Assembly: GCA_024663395.1 (NCBI GenBank)
Contig: JANFAH010000084.1
Coordinates: 62,001-126,000, forward strand
DNA: 64,000 nt
Direction of reading: 5' to 3'
Origin: Pisolithus tinctorius
Lineage: Eukaryota; Basidiomycota; Agaricomycetes; Boletales; Pisolithaceae
In this document: positions 23,324-34,246 of the stretch, piece after piece
Numbering within the stretch: position 1 is the first letter of the stretch
How the letters are laid out: every line of letters starts with the position of its first letter
Notes under the pieces: generated by a model
Told to the model about the DNA's origin: nothing
The model's input: only the letters and a program-made list of their open reading frames with translations
The model's database searches: none
Program-made: the position numbers and the translations under genes

Positions 23324-25300
23324 ACTTGTCAGGGTTCAAAAACAGGTCAGTCGAAATTAATGGCTCACCTGAGTGACACGGTAGTGATGAACCGTCTGAC
23401 ACCTCGTCCTTTCCTCGAAAAGCAGGGTGTACTGCGTTGAGGCCCGGTTTCTATGCGAATACTGAGCAACCACTTGATGCTCTACTCAAGAAAACGCACG
23501 AGTTGGGCCGGCCGCAGCTCAGGAGCATTATTGAGCGTGTAAGACCGACTTGGCACACGTGTCAGGGCCGAGGAAAAAGCAGACAGGTAAGACGTACGGG
23601 TTGAAAACCTCTGCATGCACGGGCGGATTAGGGTGGGGATTCATTTTTTACTTCAGGAACGTGTCCTAGCCTCCCTTTTCCCGTCCTTTTATATGTGCCA
23701 GACCATACCAACTGAACTCCTTGGGTAGGCGCCACTGGAGGGGTCTTAAGTGGGGACGAGGGAAGGCGGAATAGGGGGCCCTCCATCTACGTACGAATTT
23801 CGCTCAAAGCGGTCCTAGCAAGTAATCATCTTCCCTCGTGCCAGGAAAGGAACCAGCGGCGCATCTGATGATAGGCAGAAGGCTTAGGTATCTTCAGTAC
23901 GTATGCAGATTCCGAATAACAAGGCGTGGCAATTTCATGACATGAGCGCCGTCGACGGAGAGTATGGGTGAGTTTTCTAAAGGTTTGGTGCCGTGACGAT
24001 GGATTATCTCTCGATATCGGGAGATCTGCATAAGGAGGGTCCATGACACACATTGCTGTAATGGGGCGCATGGCTACATTCCGGTCGTGGACCAGGGCAG
24101 ATGACTACCTTTCCATCCGTTTTCGGGGTGTTTCAAAATCCAAACGTCAAGCGAAATGAACGACAACGTTGGTAGAGGCTCTGTGGATTGCATAGACTCC
24201 ATTGGCTGGTCGGATCGCGTCACTATGTGCCGAGCCATTCGAATACGAGGGCCATACTAATCTGGCGCCATTGCCAATAGATGCTGTATCAGCGGGGCCG
24301 CAGTACTCATGCGTATCCAGCGTACGAGAGAAGAGAGTTGCAGAGGCGTACACCAGTGCACAGATCGACCCGTACCCAGGTTCCTAGTGATTTGAAGTGT
24401 TATGCGGAAGTGGCGGTTGTCTGTATAAGCCTACAAATGACTGTCTTCCATCGAGACTATGGTTTGCCTATGAAGGGAGACTATAAACCTACCTTTCAAA
24501 AATCAATTTTGTCTGACAGTCTAACGGAGTCCGGTGACCCTGAATGAATCTGTGTGAGAATATTCAGGCCGCCGCTTTCCAGGAAATGTCAACCGAATTC
24601 TGATAAGTTCGATTCCATTTAGCGTGCCAATCATCAAGTCGCTCTTTGCTTGCGTGCTTGGAACTGTGGTTCCGGTACTTCAAGTGACTATTCGCCCTGC
24701 CACGATTCTGCCTGTTTCATCCACCCCTTACATGGAAGTGCCAGCGCAGCAGACGTTGGATCTTTTGGGGTTATGTAATCGAAATCAACGATTGGCGACT
24801 GCTTTTCGTGATGCGCTGAACTTACTTTCTTGAACCATTTGCTGGTGCATATAAGCCACACCTTTGTCACGAAATTTCTCTCTCGGAATGACGTTCTTTG
24901 CTGAAAGGTGGTCTTTTTTGCTGCAGGAATCATTACAAGTGTCGAAGGCAAATCTATTGCACGTCATAAGTCGTTTTTTCGCCGAATCCCTGGACAGAAG
25001 AATATCTTGCAGAAGCATAAGCACATCAACCGTATGGTTGGGACCACACTGGCAAAATGATATACATAAGAGGGTCCCACTGGTGATCCTCATGAGCGAG
25101 TATAGCCGTCATTCCCGAATATTCGCACCGGGTCTATGGTATGTGAAGGTCCATTTGTTAGAATGGGGACTGCACCATGTGTACGAGCTGTCGAAAACGA
25201 TTAGAGAATGCCAATAGCCGTAGGCCCGGCCGACGTATCCCGGAAAGTCAATCGATTTTGAAGGTTGGTAATTCAGACGACGCCGGATACATAATGAATA
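23324..25300. other. remainder of unit B1 and adjoining low-copy sequence
   Basis: Blocks at 23,700-23,760 and 24,230-24,450 match 48,930-48,990 and 49,520-49,680 by eye, for example TTCCTAGTGATT and TATAAGCCTAC in both. No coding frame with a recognised domain is present. Confidence 0.4.
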
Positions 25301-25950
25301 GCAACCTTCTAACGGAAGTGTCCCAGAACCCTCCAGTCTAGGCGGACATCACTGTAAGTTGAAGGAGGATAGTCCCATTCAGTGGTGTCGAAGAATCGAA
25401 GCAGGCATGAATTGACAAGGGTATATGCGAATCTCTGGGTGTATAGGACTTGACGCAGTCAGTAGGGTATAAAGAATACTATCCTTCAGCTAAAATTCAT
25501 TGAATATTTAGCTGCAGGATGCGTGTACCAGTTTATGTCACTACAAAACCTGACAGTTTTCAGATGACCGCATCTTTCCTAATTCGTGCTCTGAGAAATG
25601 CGTCAGCATCGAGTTCTGTGACTACTTATCATACACATCCAAGCTGATTGTTTCCATTAACGAGGTCATCTATATCTCACCAGATCTTATGCACATTCCT
25701 TCAGGGCGGCTTTGAGTATGTCTTCCTCGACCCCCCCCCCCGGAGCAGTGGAGGGCCGAATCCCTTATATATTCGAGGCGGGGTCCGCATCTGCACCTTG
25801 ACGGTGGTATCTTGTTCGCGAGCAGTTCGCAGACTTACCTGTGAATATGTCCTTAACAAATGTGGCGTAAATCCAGCTGCAATAATGAATAAAGCAAAAG
25901 TTACTTACATCGTTTGGGTAATACTTCATTGGCTTCACGCATCATAGCTA
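25300..25950. repeat. repeat block D, first copy
   Basis: This aligns with 43,080-43,560. Shared stretches include the segment around TTAACAAATGTGG and the following AATGAATAAA, TTACATCGTT and GGCTTCACG motifs. A run of eleven or so C residues near 25,730 lies within this copy. No gene recognised. Confidence 0.6.
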
Positions 25951-25984
25951 CTCTCCTTTGTTGTACTTCATCACTACTGGCCTC

Positions 25985-26938
25985 ATTGCGCGACTTTTGC
26001 AGTACTGCTCCTGCGCAACTTTTTATACTACCCCTGCATAATTTTTAACACAGCCACCTTGCACCACTTTGTACTAGCTAGGAGGGCAGATAAAATAGAT
26101 AAACGTAGGCAGGACGTGAACACAGTTCGTCGGCACCCTCCCCAGTCATCCCGCCCAATCCATGAGGCCGTGATTACAGATTAATCTATACGAAGTATAC
26201 TAGGCACGAGGATGAGTAACGTAAAGAAGAGGGTTAAGTGTGCGTGCTCACCTCAGTCGCGCGCGAGTAGCGACAACGTCTGAGGTGACGAATCTACTGT
26301 GCGAGACTAAGTACTGTAGGTATTACAATACTGAAACCTGCGGATGTTGAATCCGCAATTTACATGACAAGGGCGGTCTGTTCGAGACGCGCTACATTCT
26401 TTGTAAGTAATGAGAAACGCGCACATAAGTGCGAGACACAATGAATACAATAGGCGCAAGGGCGCGAAAGTTAATTGCGCAGTTAATGGTAATGTAAAGT
26501 GTGAAAACCTTAAAATGGAAAGTAATTCTCATGGCTCGGAGCGGACGCGTTCGGAAAGGACTACGTACGACTTGCCAAATCTAACACGTGATGCCCCACA
26601 GGGCCCGCTCGAACGCTCGACCCCCTCCCCTGCCCCTCCCGGCTGGTGGCGGGATTGCTCCTTCGGGAAATTCCCACGGCATTGCCACCTGCAAATTCAT
26701 GTGACCGCACTCCGCGCCACAAGTCATCACTGGCCTAGCGAATTTGGGCCCGTTTCTTGGCAAATACCCATTATTACATGGGTTATGTGCAGTAGCATCG
26801 AAACGAGTCCCGAGGAACGGGCGAGGAGTGCGTGTAGCCCTGACTCGCTCGCTCCCCCGTGCACGTGCCCTGCTTAGTCAGTAGCTGTGAGCACAGCCAC
26901 CTGCAAATTTTCTGTGCATTATGCAAAAGTCGCGCAAT
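25985..26938. mobile_element. non-autonomous element with terminal inverted repeats
   Basis: The 17-bp ATTGCGCGACTTTTGCA at 25,985-26,001 recurs inverted and perfect at 26,922-26,938. Inside each end are further related motifs (CACAGCCACC at about 26,033 and 26,892). The element is 954 bp and has no transposase; one open frame of 155 codons (26,410-26,877) shows no domain. I could not find a clear target site duplication. It is consistent with a miniature or deleted cut-and-paste DNA transposon, but the superfamily cannot be assigned. Confidence 0.55.
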
Positions 26939-28086
26939 CAGCTGTTTTATTTTTGTTTGTTTAATGTTACAGATGCAGCGTCATAGTGTACAGTTCAACG
27001 CTATGGAGAGGTGTTGTAAGTGACCGAGCGTGAACGGCCATCATCACTGACATCAACCACCAAACGGCGTGCGCCGCTGTCCATGTTCATTTCGACCTGA
27101 GATCGGTGCAAGTCGCTCGTCATGATTCAAGTAGGGGCAATAAGTCAGCCACACCCCATAAGAGCAATGATTCCCAATCTAGTTGGCCCGGCTCTTTCGG
27201 TCCCGCAAAAACTCGGGGGATGAAACAACTTTCGGACCTGAACCAGGATGCGTCCAGGAATAACCACAATGCAACCCGCTGCCACACATATCCGCCTCAG
27301 AGTGAATGCCATAAAGTATCAGAAACCAGAAAGGTGTCTGAAATATATAAGTGAAAGCAGAGGAAGGAGTACCGGAGTGAATGTCATAAAGTATCTTAAA
27401 CCGGAAAGGTGTCTGGAATATGTATGTGCAAGCAGAGGGAGGAGTACCTCTAAAGATTGTATGGTATGGGTGAGGGTAAACATGACTTATCCGATATCCA
27501 TGAGAACTGCGGACATATGAAGACATCACCTTGTCAGGCAATGTGCAGATTCACCGGAGCTCTGAGCTGATCTGCGCCATACGTGTTCGTTGGCTTGTTT
27601 ACAGTACCGTAGTTTCGCTGGCAAAGTATGCAAGTCAGACGAGAAGCTGAGTAGTCGGAACAACTATGATGCTCATGAATGTCCGCCTCCACGCCTGTGA
27701 CCAAGGTGGGACTCCTGGATATGCCTAAATATGTTATGTCGGCTTATCCACTTCGGGCACCCGTCCCACAGACAGGGAGCGTATTGGTCGTGTTCGTTTT
27801 GCGGCTTTGCATACACCCCGTGCTCGGATCGCATATGGGCGGGAAGAGATTGACAGGTAACAACCTGCCAACATAACCTGTCGTGTGATACGGGGTAGAA
27901 GCAGAATTTTTCAGGGCAGCTCTGTGTCTAAAAAGAAAGAAAAGAAAAGGATACGTTGGTGGCTAAGGTCTCCAAAGCATGTGAAAATATACTCTTTCGT
28001 CTTGCTCTTGCAAGGCGACAGCGACGGTCGGCGGGCTACACCGTGGCGTCACCAATGGAATGACATATGAGATGAAAATGACACAC
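26939..28086. other. island sequence without a recognised gene
   Basis: Apart from the tandem repeat at 27,301-27,450, nothing is assigned here. Open frames are short and lack domains. Confidence 0.4.
27301..27450. repeat. 75-bp tandem duplication
   Basis: Two copies, 27,301-27,375 and 27,376-27,450, share AAAGTATC, AAAGGTGTCTG, GCAGAGG and AGGAGTACC in the same order and spacing, with scattered substitutions. Confidence 0.75.
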
Positions 28087-28133
28087 ATGTTTCCAGGTCC
28101 CCCGTAGTGTTCGAGGTTTTGCGAAGTTGACAT
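28087..28133 (-). pseudogene. orphan first exon of a zinc-finger gene
   Basis: The minus strand reads MSTSQNLEHYGGPGN, matching exon 1 of subfamily A (MATSNGNGTPEHYDGPINP in copy 1), and ends in phase 2 at a GTGTGT donor just as those exons do. The following 51-bp intron is similar to the intron of the copy at 44.7 kb (both contain CATTTTCATCTC- or CACTTTCATCTC-type sequence). No zinc-finger exon follows downstream, so this is a truncated relic. Confidence 0.55.
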
Positions 28134-28932
28134 CGTTGGTGATACCTCGTTTACTCGCCGTTTTATAAACAAGAACAGGTTAGCTTAAGTACTGAAAACC
28201 TGCGGGTCAAAAATTAGAAATACCCTGGAGAAAGATACCGTCTGCGGGCAATGAAGTCTAACAAGGAGCGGACCCTGTATGTCCGTCACCGCCAAGACAC
28301 GTAGATTCTTCCGGCCTCCAAAGCCAGGGGCTTCATAGATTATGGAGTTCACGGATATGAAGACTTGGTAGATGGGTTCGGATCAACGAAAGCGGCTAAC
28401 CACGGAAAGAGCTTCGCACTGTAAGTGGAGTTTCGTGCTTGAGAGCATTGCCTAATTAGCAAATGTCAACGAGGGCGACTACTCCATCAGGGAGACAGGG
28501 AATGGTAGAATCACGGTCACGACCAGTCAGTAACAGGTTTAAAACCATATATTCGCTTACTGATGTCGGATGGAATTAATGGAGGACGATGGAGGACAGA
28601 TTCCCTGGAGGGAGATAAGTTGAATTGCCGACACCGCACCGTGGGATCACGAAGTCAGTAGTGAACTAGTGGCATATGCGGACGGAGGGATGGGTGGAAG
28701 ATGGGGCAGCATTTTAGGCGCCCATCAATCTACAGCGTCCCATAGTCCCATCGTTTGAATCATTGATGGCATCAACACGGCCCGATCACGGCTTGACAAG
28801 ACCTGCCACTCATTAGGTCATCGAACAACTAACTCCTGCCATCGCATATTGTTTGTTATGCATCGACGCGATCTAACTAACCGCAGAAGATCCACACGAC
28901 TAGTCCGGAAAACGGCTAGTCGGACATCTATC
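28134..28932. other. left flank of the LTR retrotransposon
   Basis: No coding frame recognised. This stretch is probably the 5' part of the zinc-finger unit into which the retrotransposon inserted. Confidence 0.4.
28928..28932. repeat. target site duplication (left copy)
   Basis: CTATC directly before the left LTR, repeated directly after the right LTR at 38,487-38,491. Confidence 0.9.
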
Positions 28933-29222
28933 TGTAATGGCGATGCGAAGTTATAAGACTTGCAACGACACCACACCAGGATTCTTCTTAAATACTACTC
29001 GTTTCCAGAGTGAAAGGTCTGTTTGATTCGAGGTAGAAAAAGAGAGTCCCCGTACAGTACGCTACATAGGCCATTTTATAGGTTAGAGAGCAGGCACGAA
29101 ATATGTCAGAGTACTGCTACGGGTAAAGTAGGATCAAGAAACAAATGAGATGATAAGTAAGACTGTCATAGAGAATTCACCATCTGAACAAACGGTCGAC
29201 AGCGTCGGACCGAGTCCTTACA
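28933..29222 (-). repeat. 3' LTR of the retrotransposon
   Basis: 290 bp with TG...CA ends (plus-strand ends TGTAATGG and CCTTACA). No difference from the other LTR was found on reading both. Confidence 0.95.
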
Positions 29223-29234
29223 TTCCCCCCTCCA
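29223..29234 (-). other. polypurine tract
   Basis: The minus strand reads GGAGGGGGGAA immediately before the 3' LTR, the expected plus-strand primer for reverse transcription. Confidence 0.8.
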
Positions 29235-29269
29235 GGGTACAAAGTACCCTTTCTTCGTGTAAAACTTGC

Positions 29270-30292
29270 TTACAAAGCAGCGTCCCCGGCACTTCCCGCG
29301 GTCTCGTCCTGGGGCATCGTTTCATCAACTTCACCCTCCGCATCTGCTATGCCGTCGTAATCCTCTCCGTATTCCCCTTCGTCGTCCGGGCCATCGAAGA
29401 CACTGTCGACGCTTAGATGGTTAATCGTGATATGAGTAGGATCGGCGAGGGTGTCGAAAGGGGGATCCATGTCTAAGGTAGAGGTCGAGGAACTAGCGAT
29501 GGTGGCATTCTGATGATTATCAGCAGTGGTTTTAGGTGCCTCGCGACGCCTGCTTGTACGCGAGGTCTCGCGACGTCTACTGGTCCGAGGCCTCTCTGAT
29601 CCTTGTGTTCTAAACGGCGACGAGTTGGGACGATCACCCAGAGGCCCCCTTGTACGACGATTGTCTCCTCTACGATCCCGGCGGTCCTGATAACCTCGCT
29701 GGGAGCGATCGCGCTGGCGTCTAGCCCTCTCTGCCGCGTCCCAGAGCAGGCTATTCAATGTCTCAGTCTCTGCAGCGTTGAGTACCTGCCCGCCCTCTAT
29801 CTCTTCCCTGCTACGCAGGTCAGCGTCCGCTCCCAGAACTTCCTCCCTAGTTGGGGCTGGGCCCGTGATGACAATGCGATGTCCCGTGCCAGGTTCAAGG
29901 TAAGCGAATCGCGACCTCGTAGTGGCTCTACGGTGGTAAGCTTCCCTGAACTGACGATATCCAGCAGGGATGTCGAGGGGATCTCCCTCGTTTCACCGCA
30001 GCGCTCTGTCGTACACGAAGAAGGACCGAATCTGCTCACGGTGAACCAAGAGTCGCTCCTCTGTCTGCCCAGGGCTGGAGTCAACCCAGATGACAAAATA
30101 ATCAAAGCTAGTCCGTTCAATGGAACGACTTTGGGCAGGGTTCGACATAGTGGCGGCCTGATGACGTCTCGTGTCAGGTGAGTGGTTGATAGCTAAGCTC
30201 TGTAGCTCGCTAACGATGTTGGACAGGGTGTTGTGGAGCGTCGCTAGATTTTCGGGGCTGATGACGGGTTGCCTTGCAGGCCGAGATATCAA
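29270..30292 (-). pseudogene. extra open frame downstream of integrase in the retrotransposon
   Basis: One frame runs from about 30,292 to 29,270 with a single in-frame TGA at 29,993-29,995. The upstream half includes MSNPAQSRSIERTSFDYFVI and LVHREQIRSFFVYDRAL. After the stop it continues NEGDPLDIPAGYRQFREAYH, an Arg-rich stretch with repeated TSRRRE, and a strongly acidic C-terminus. It lies after the chromodomain and before the polypurine tract, where most Ty3 elements have nothing. The function is unknown; the basic-then-acidic layout suggests nucleic-acid or chromatin binding, which is inference only. Confidence 0.55.
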
Positions 30293-30520
30293 GGGAGCGG
30301 GGTGCGATCGGCGACGTGCCCTCTTCGGGTAGGAGGCGGTTTTACGGGCGTAACAATGACAGTGGGAGTTGCACTTGCGTCCCTGGGCCTGGAGGTGTAT
30401 AACGCTCGTGAGTTGGATCGTGTACGCAAACCTGAACGTAGGTGGGCCCGACGAGGGTGATCCGAAGGGTGGCGTGAATGGTTATAGGGACGACTCGAAG
30501 GCGCAGGAGGTCGGTTGTGT

Positions 30521-32226
30521 TTAGTGGAGCGATGAGGGTGGTACGGACGAGGACGGGTCTTGGGTTGATGATTTTGAGGAGCGGGAGGATCCAGCCGTAG
30601 TGGGGTGTAGGTGAGTGGATGGGGACCTCCAGTTGGGACATGAGCGATTTAAATGGGCCCCACAGATATGCGGTGTCAAGTGTCCTATGAACACCTGGGA
30701 GTCGTCGTCCGACGAGCTCCCGTCGCTCTCGTCCCTTAAATTTTCAATCCCATCAACCCCAATGGCCTCGAAATAATCGGTAAGCGCTTTCAGGTGCGCG
30801 ACCTCGTCGTAGGGTAACCACGTTCGATCTCCAGCTGTCCACTTCACTTCGAACTTCGCGTCCGATCGGCTGCCACGATGGCTAATTATCTGGTCGACAG
30901 CCCATTCTCGGTTTGTCCCTCCGAGTTCCGGAATCTGATCGTCTTTCCGTCCAGGGAACTTTCTATCGTCATTAGGTATGTGCACCCTTAACAATGATGA
31001 ATGAAACACGTCGTGAATACCTCTTTGCTTTAGGTTATCAGGTAATTCAACGCGATAAGAATTATTCCCGAAGTCGTCCGAAATGCGGTACAGTCCAATG
31101 AATTTCGGTACGAGCTTTCGCGATGTCCCCCTTGACAAGCTAATATTCTTGGTGGAGACGTACACGAGGTCACCCGTAACAAATGGGCACACCGGCGCTT
31201 TTTATTAGCGCCAACCACTTGTTTCAATCGTGCCTTTAGGATTGCGTCATGGGCGTCCAACAGAGTAAGTTTCATTTTATTGGCAAACGCTCTCACGCTT
31301 GGGTATTCATCTCTCGTCGGGGAGTCCCAGATCATCCGTCGAGGCATCCGTCCGGTGTTCAGGAAGAACGGTGCGTAACCAGTTGATTCTGATGTTGCGT
31401 TATTGATTGCAAACTCGATGGCAGGTAGTCGTGACACCCAGTCCTTTTGATTCGGCCCGATGCAGCATCTCAGCATCTGGGCAATGGTTCGGTTGGCGCG
31501 TTCCGTTGCGCCATCTGTTTCCGGGTGGTACGCACTCGACATTTTCTGCTTAATCCCAATTAGCTCATTTAGGCGTTTCCAGAAGGTACTAGTGAACAGG
31601 ACGTCGCGGTCGCTAATGATCGCTCGAGGTAAGCCGTGGTGTTTATACACCTCAGCGAACATTAATTCTGCTACTTCACGAGCAGTATAGGTTGTTCGGC
31701 TCGGTACGATGTGCACCATGGAAGTTAGCAAATCGATAATCACTGTTATCGAGTCATACTCGCCGTCGCGGTCTTTGGACTCTGGGAGCGGTCCCACAAA
31801 GTCTACTCCAATCGATTCCCAAGGTCTGGATGGTACAGAGAGTGGGTTTAGTAGTCCGAATGGTTGTGGGTCGGTGGCTTGCTCCGTTGGCAAGGTCTGA
31901 CATGATGTACAGTATGCGGTGATATCTTTCACCATAGAGTCCCACCACAGGAATTCACGAATATATGACACCGTCTTTCTGGCGCCTAGGTGGGCGAGCA
32001 AGGAGTGGGCATGGTTGATGATGACCTCCCTAAGTCGTTTGCCGTCTACCTCAATATCAGGTACGCAGAACACGGTGCGATCCGGGAGTTTCAGACTGAT
32101 GAATCCGTCAGGCGTGATATTGAAGTTCTTGAAAGCCTGTGGGTCCTCGATGATCCGTTTGAAGAAAGGGTCCCTATCATACTTGTGCTTAGCGGCTTGA
32201 GTATCCTTCGCTTCCTGGGTATACAA
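30521..32226 (-). pseudogene. retrotransposon integrase and chromodomain-like C-terminus (frameshifted)
   Basis: The frame from 32,226 carries the His-His-Cys-Cys zinc-binding region (HSLLAHLG, then YCTSCQ) and a DDE core: GVDFVGPLPE, IISDRDVLFTS and YHPETDGATERANRT. A one-base shift in the A/T run near 31,195-31,210 then moves to a second frame (31,192-30,521) with VCPFVTGDLVYVS, FGNNSYRVELPD, GIHDVFHSSLLR and a chromodomain-like segment, EWAVDQIISHRG, FEVKWTAGDRTWLPYDEV. Chromodomains on integrases of this class steer insertion to marked chromatin. Confidence 0.85.
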
Positions 32227-34246
32227 CCAATGGTACCCTAGTCGTCGGTGCCCTCGTTATGTCACCTTCCGACGTGAGTTGCCCCGTGTCCGGCATAGGG
32301 ATCCGCGTGTCATGCATCGTGTTTACAGCGTGTGTGTCCTCAGGTGGGGGACGTTCACTGTCCTCATCCCCTTCCTTCGTTCGCCTGGGCCAAGAAGAAC
32401 GAAGCGATTCTTCATTCTCCTAGCAAATTCGATACCGGTTTCAGGCCGGCCAGTCTCCGCGGGCGGTGTTGGAGGGCGACGATGGCGCATGGTCACTCTC
32501 TTGGTAGCGGGCTGAGCAGGTGCGTCCTCCGTGCGTTCGCATGCGTCATCCGCACTGCTCATTGCAGCAGGCGGGCTCCCCCTCCATAGGTCGCTCCTCA
32601 ACGCTCGTTGGAGAGGGCATCGCCGGAGGTTTCAGCACTAATCGCAATCGGCGCACAGAGGATGGTCCCGCTGCCTCGGGCGCTTTGGGGGAGTCACTCG
32701 GCGAAGTGTCTTCCGGTTGTTTCACTGTTGCCCGCGCTTGGGACCTGGTGGACATCGCCATCGCTTCGACGCCAACATACAAAGGTGCGCTGATGATTTG
32801 CTGACGTTCCTCCGTATTGGCAGACTCCTCAATCTCTAGGTCATGATGCAGATATTCGCTGGGCGCACGGATAGTCCCTGGCGCATCAAATTCATACATC
32901 CGAGAGAGAGCGTCCGGGAGGATGTTATCGACACCAGGTACGTGTTTGATATCAAAGTCAAACTCGGCCAGTTTCTCTAACCAGCGTGCTTGTCTCCCAG
33001 GACAGGTCTTTCTGTTCCAGCAAGTACGTCAGACTCTTATGGTCGGTAACCCACGTGAAGTGAGTGCCCTGCAGTATATCCCGGTGCCTTAACATCGTTT
33101 CCACCCCAGCAAGGAGCTCTTGCTCATGAACGGGGTAGTTACGTTGAGCTGACGACATCTTCGCAGAGTAAAAGGCGGCTATCTTCGCGGACTTCCAGTC
33201 CTTCCCCTGTGCAATTACTCCGCCTATTCCATTTCCGCAGGCGTCGGTCATAACCCAGATGGGTTCGCGGTCGGGTCCGTACTCCAAGGGAACGCGGCTG
33301 TGACTCGCACAGGTGGCAACGTATTGTTTCACCGTTTCGAATGCTCGCTGCTCAGTAAACGTCCACCGGAAGGGACGAGTTTCGGCGCTTGCTTCTGCTA
33401 GCACACCCAAAGGTACGCGGACTTTGTAGATGTCGTCTGCCAGGTAGCCTACTGACCCAATAAATCCTTTGCATAACGTCCGGTTGGTGGGGACTTTCCA
33501 GTTGAGGATCGATCGACCTTTTCAGGATCCATTTTTATTCCATCATCAGTGACGACGCGACCCAGGATCTTCACTTCATCACACAAGAAACGAAGTTCTT
33601 CTCGCTCAGGTAAAGTTTCTCTCGTGTGAGGATTTCAAGAACGAGTTTGACGTGTCTAATGTGATCTTCCAGGGTCTCAGAGTAGATGATTATATCATCC
33701 AAGTATACGTCCATGAACGTTCCCACATATTCCCCAAAAATGTGATTCATTAGGGCTTGGTACGTCGCTGGAGCGTTGCAGTCGCCTTGCTGGACTACCA
33801 GACTGACCATATTTCCGTCTGGGGTCGTAACGGCCGTCCTTTCTACATGCTCGGGGATCACCCGAATTTGTTCGTACGCGTCGGCTCCATCAATGATCGA
33901 CCTATATGGCCTCTTGGCCACTCGCCGTAGGATACCATCCATATCAGGCATCGGTGACGATAACTTGCGCGTATTCTTGTTTCGCTCGCGCAGGTCGACC
34001 ACCACACGGAGTCGCGGAGGGTTCCCTGCCTTTGGTATTAGCAACATTGGGCAAGTGTTCCTTGCCGCGGTTAGTTCCCAGCGGCCGGTTTTCAAGTAGG
34101 CGTTTTTTCTTTTCCGCCCAAAGAGGTCTTAACGCCTCTGGACATCTAGATGGCCGCCAAGGGTATATTTTCTTTTCATCTATCAGTGGGATCTCGTGAT
34201 TTATGGCTCGGAATGGGGAAGGGCCGTCGCTCCTACTTGGGAGCAT
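32227..34246 (-). pseudogene. retrotransposon reverse transcriptase and RNase H (multiply frameshifted)
   Basis: The pol frame begins at about 34,246, in the -1 frame relative to gag, with INHEIPLIDEKK. Reverse transcriptase motifs follow: RLRVVVDLRERN, IIDGADAYEQIRVIP, VVQQGDCNAPATYQALM and the catalytic VYLDDIIIYS. RNase H reads WVMTDACGNGIGGVIAQG, FYSAKMSSAQRNYPVHEQEL and HFTWVTDHKSLTYLL. The reading frame changes at an A run (34,103-34,108), near 33,596-33,603, at a duplicated GATC (33,507-33,514), near 32,997-33,006, at a G run near 32,575-32,585 and near 32,235. As it stands it cannot give a functional polyprotein. Confidence 0.88.

Noticed and set aside
25725..25745. Long C run as a possible special structure
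   Set aside because: A simple homopolymer within repeat DNA; its length may also be a sequencing artefact.
26410..26877. 155-codon frame inside the inverted-repeat element
   Set aside because: No domain, no similarity that I recognise, and composition like the surrounding non-coding DNA.
27179..27541. Minus-strand frame with repeated peptide TYIFQTPF
   Set aside because: The repetition is the translation of the 75-bp tandem duplication and not evidence of a protein.
34100..34112. A heptamer of the A AAA AAC type in pol that could be a -1 ribosomal slippage site
   Set aside because: The frame change needed there is +1, not -1, so an extra A in the run explains it better.
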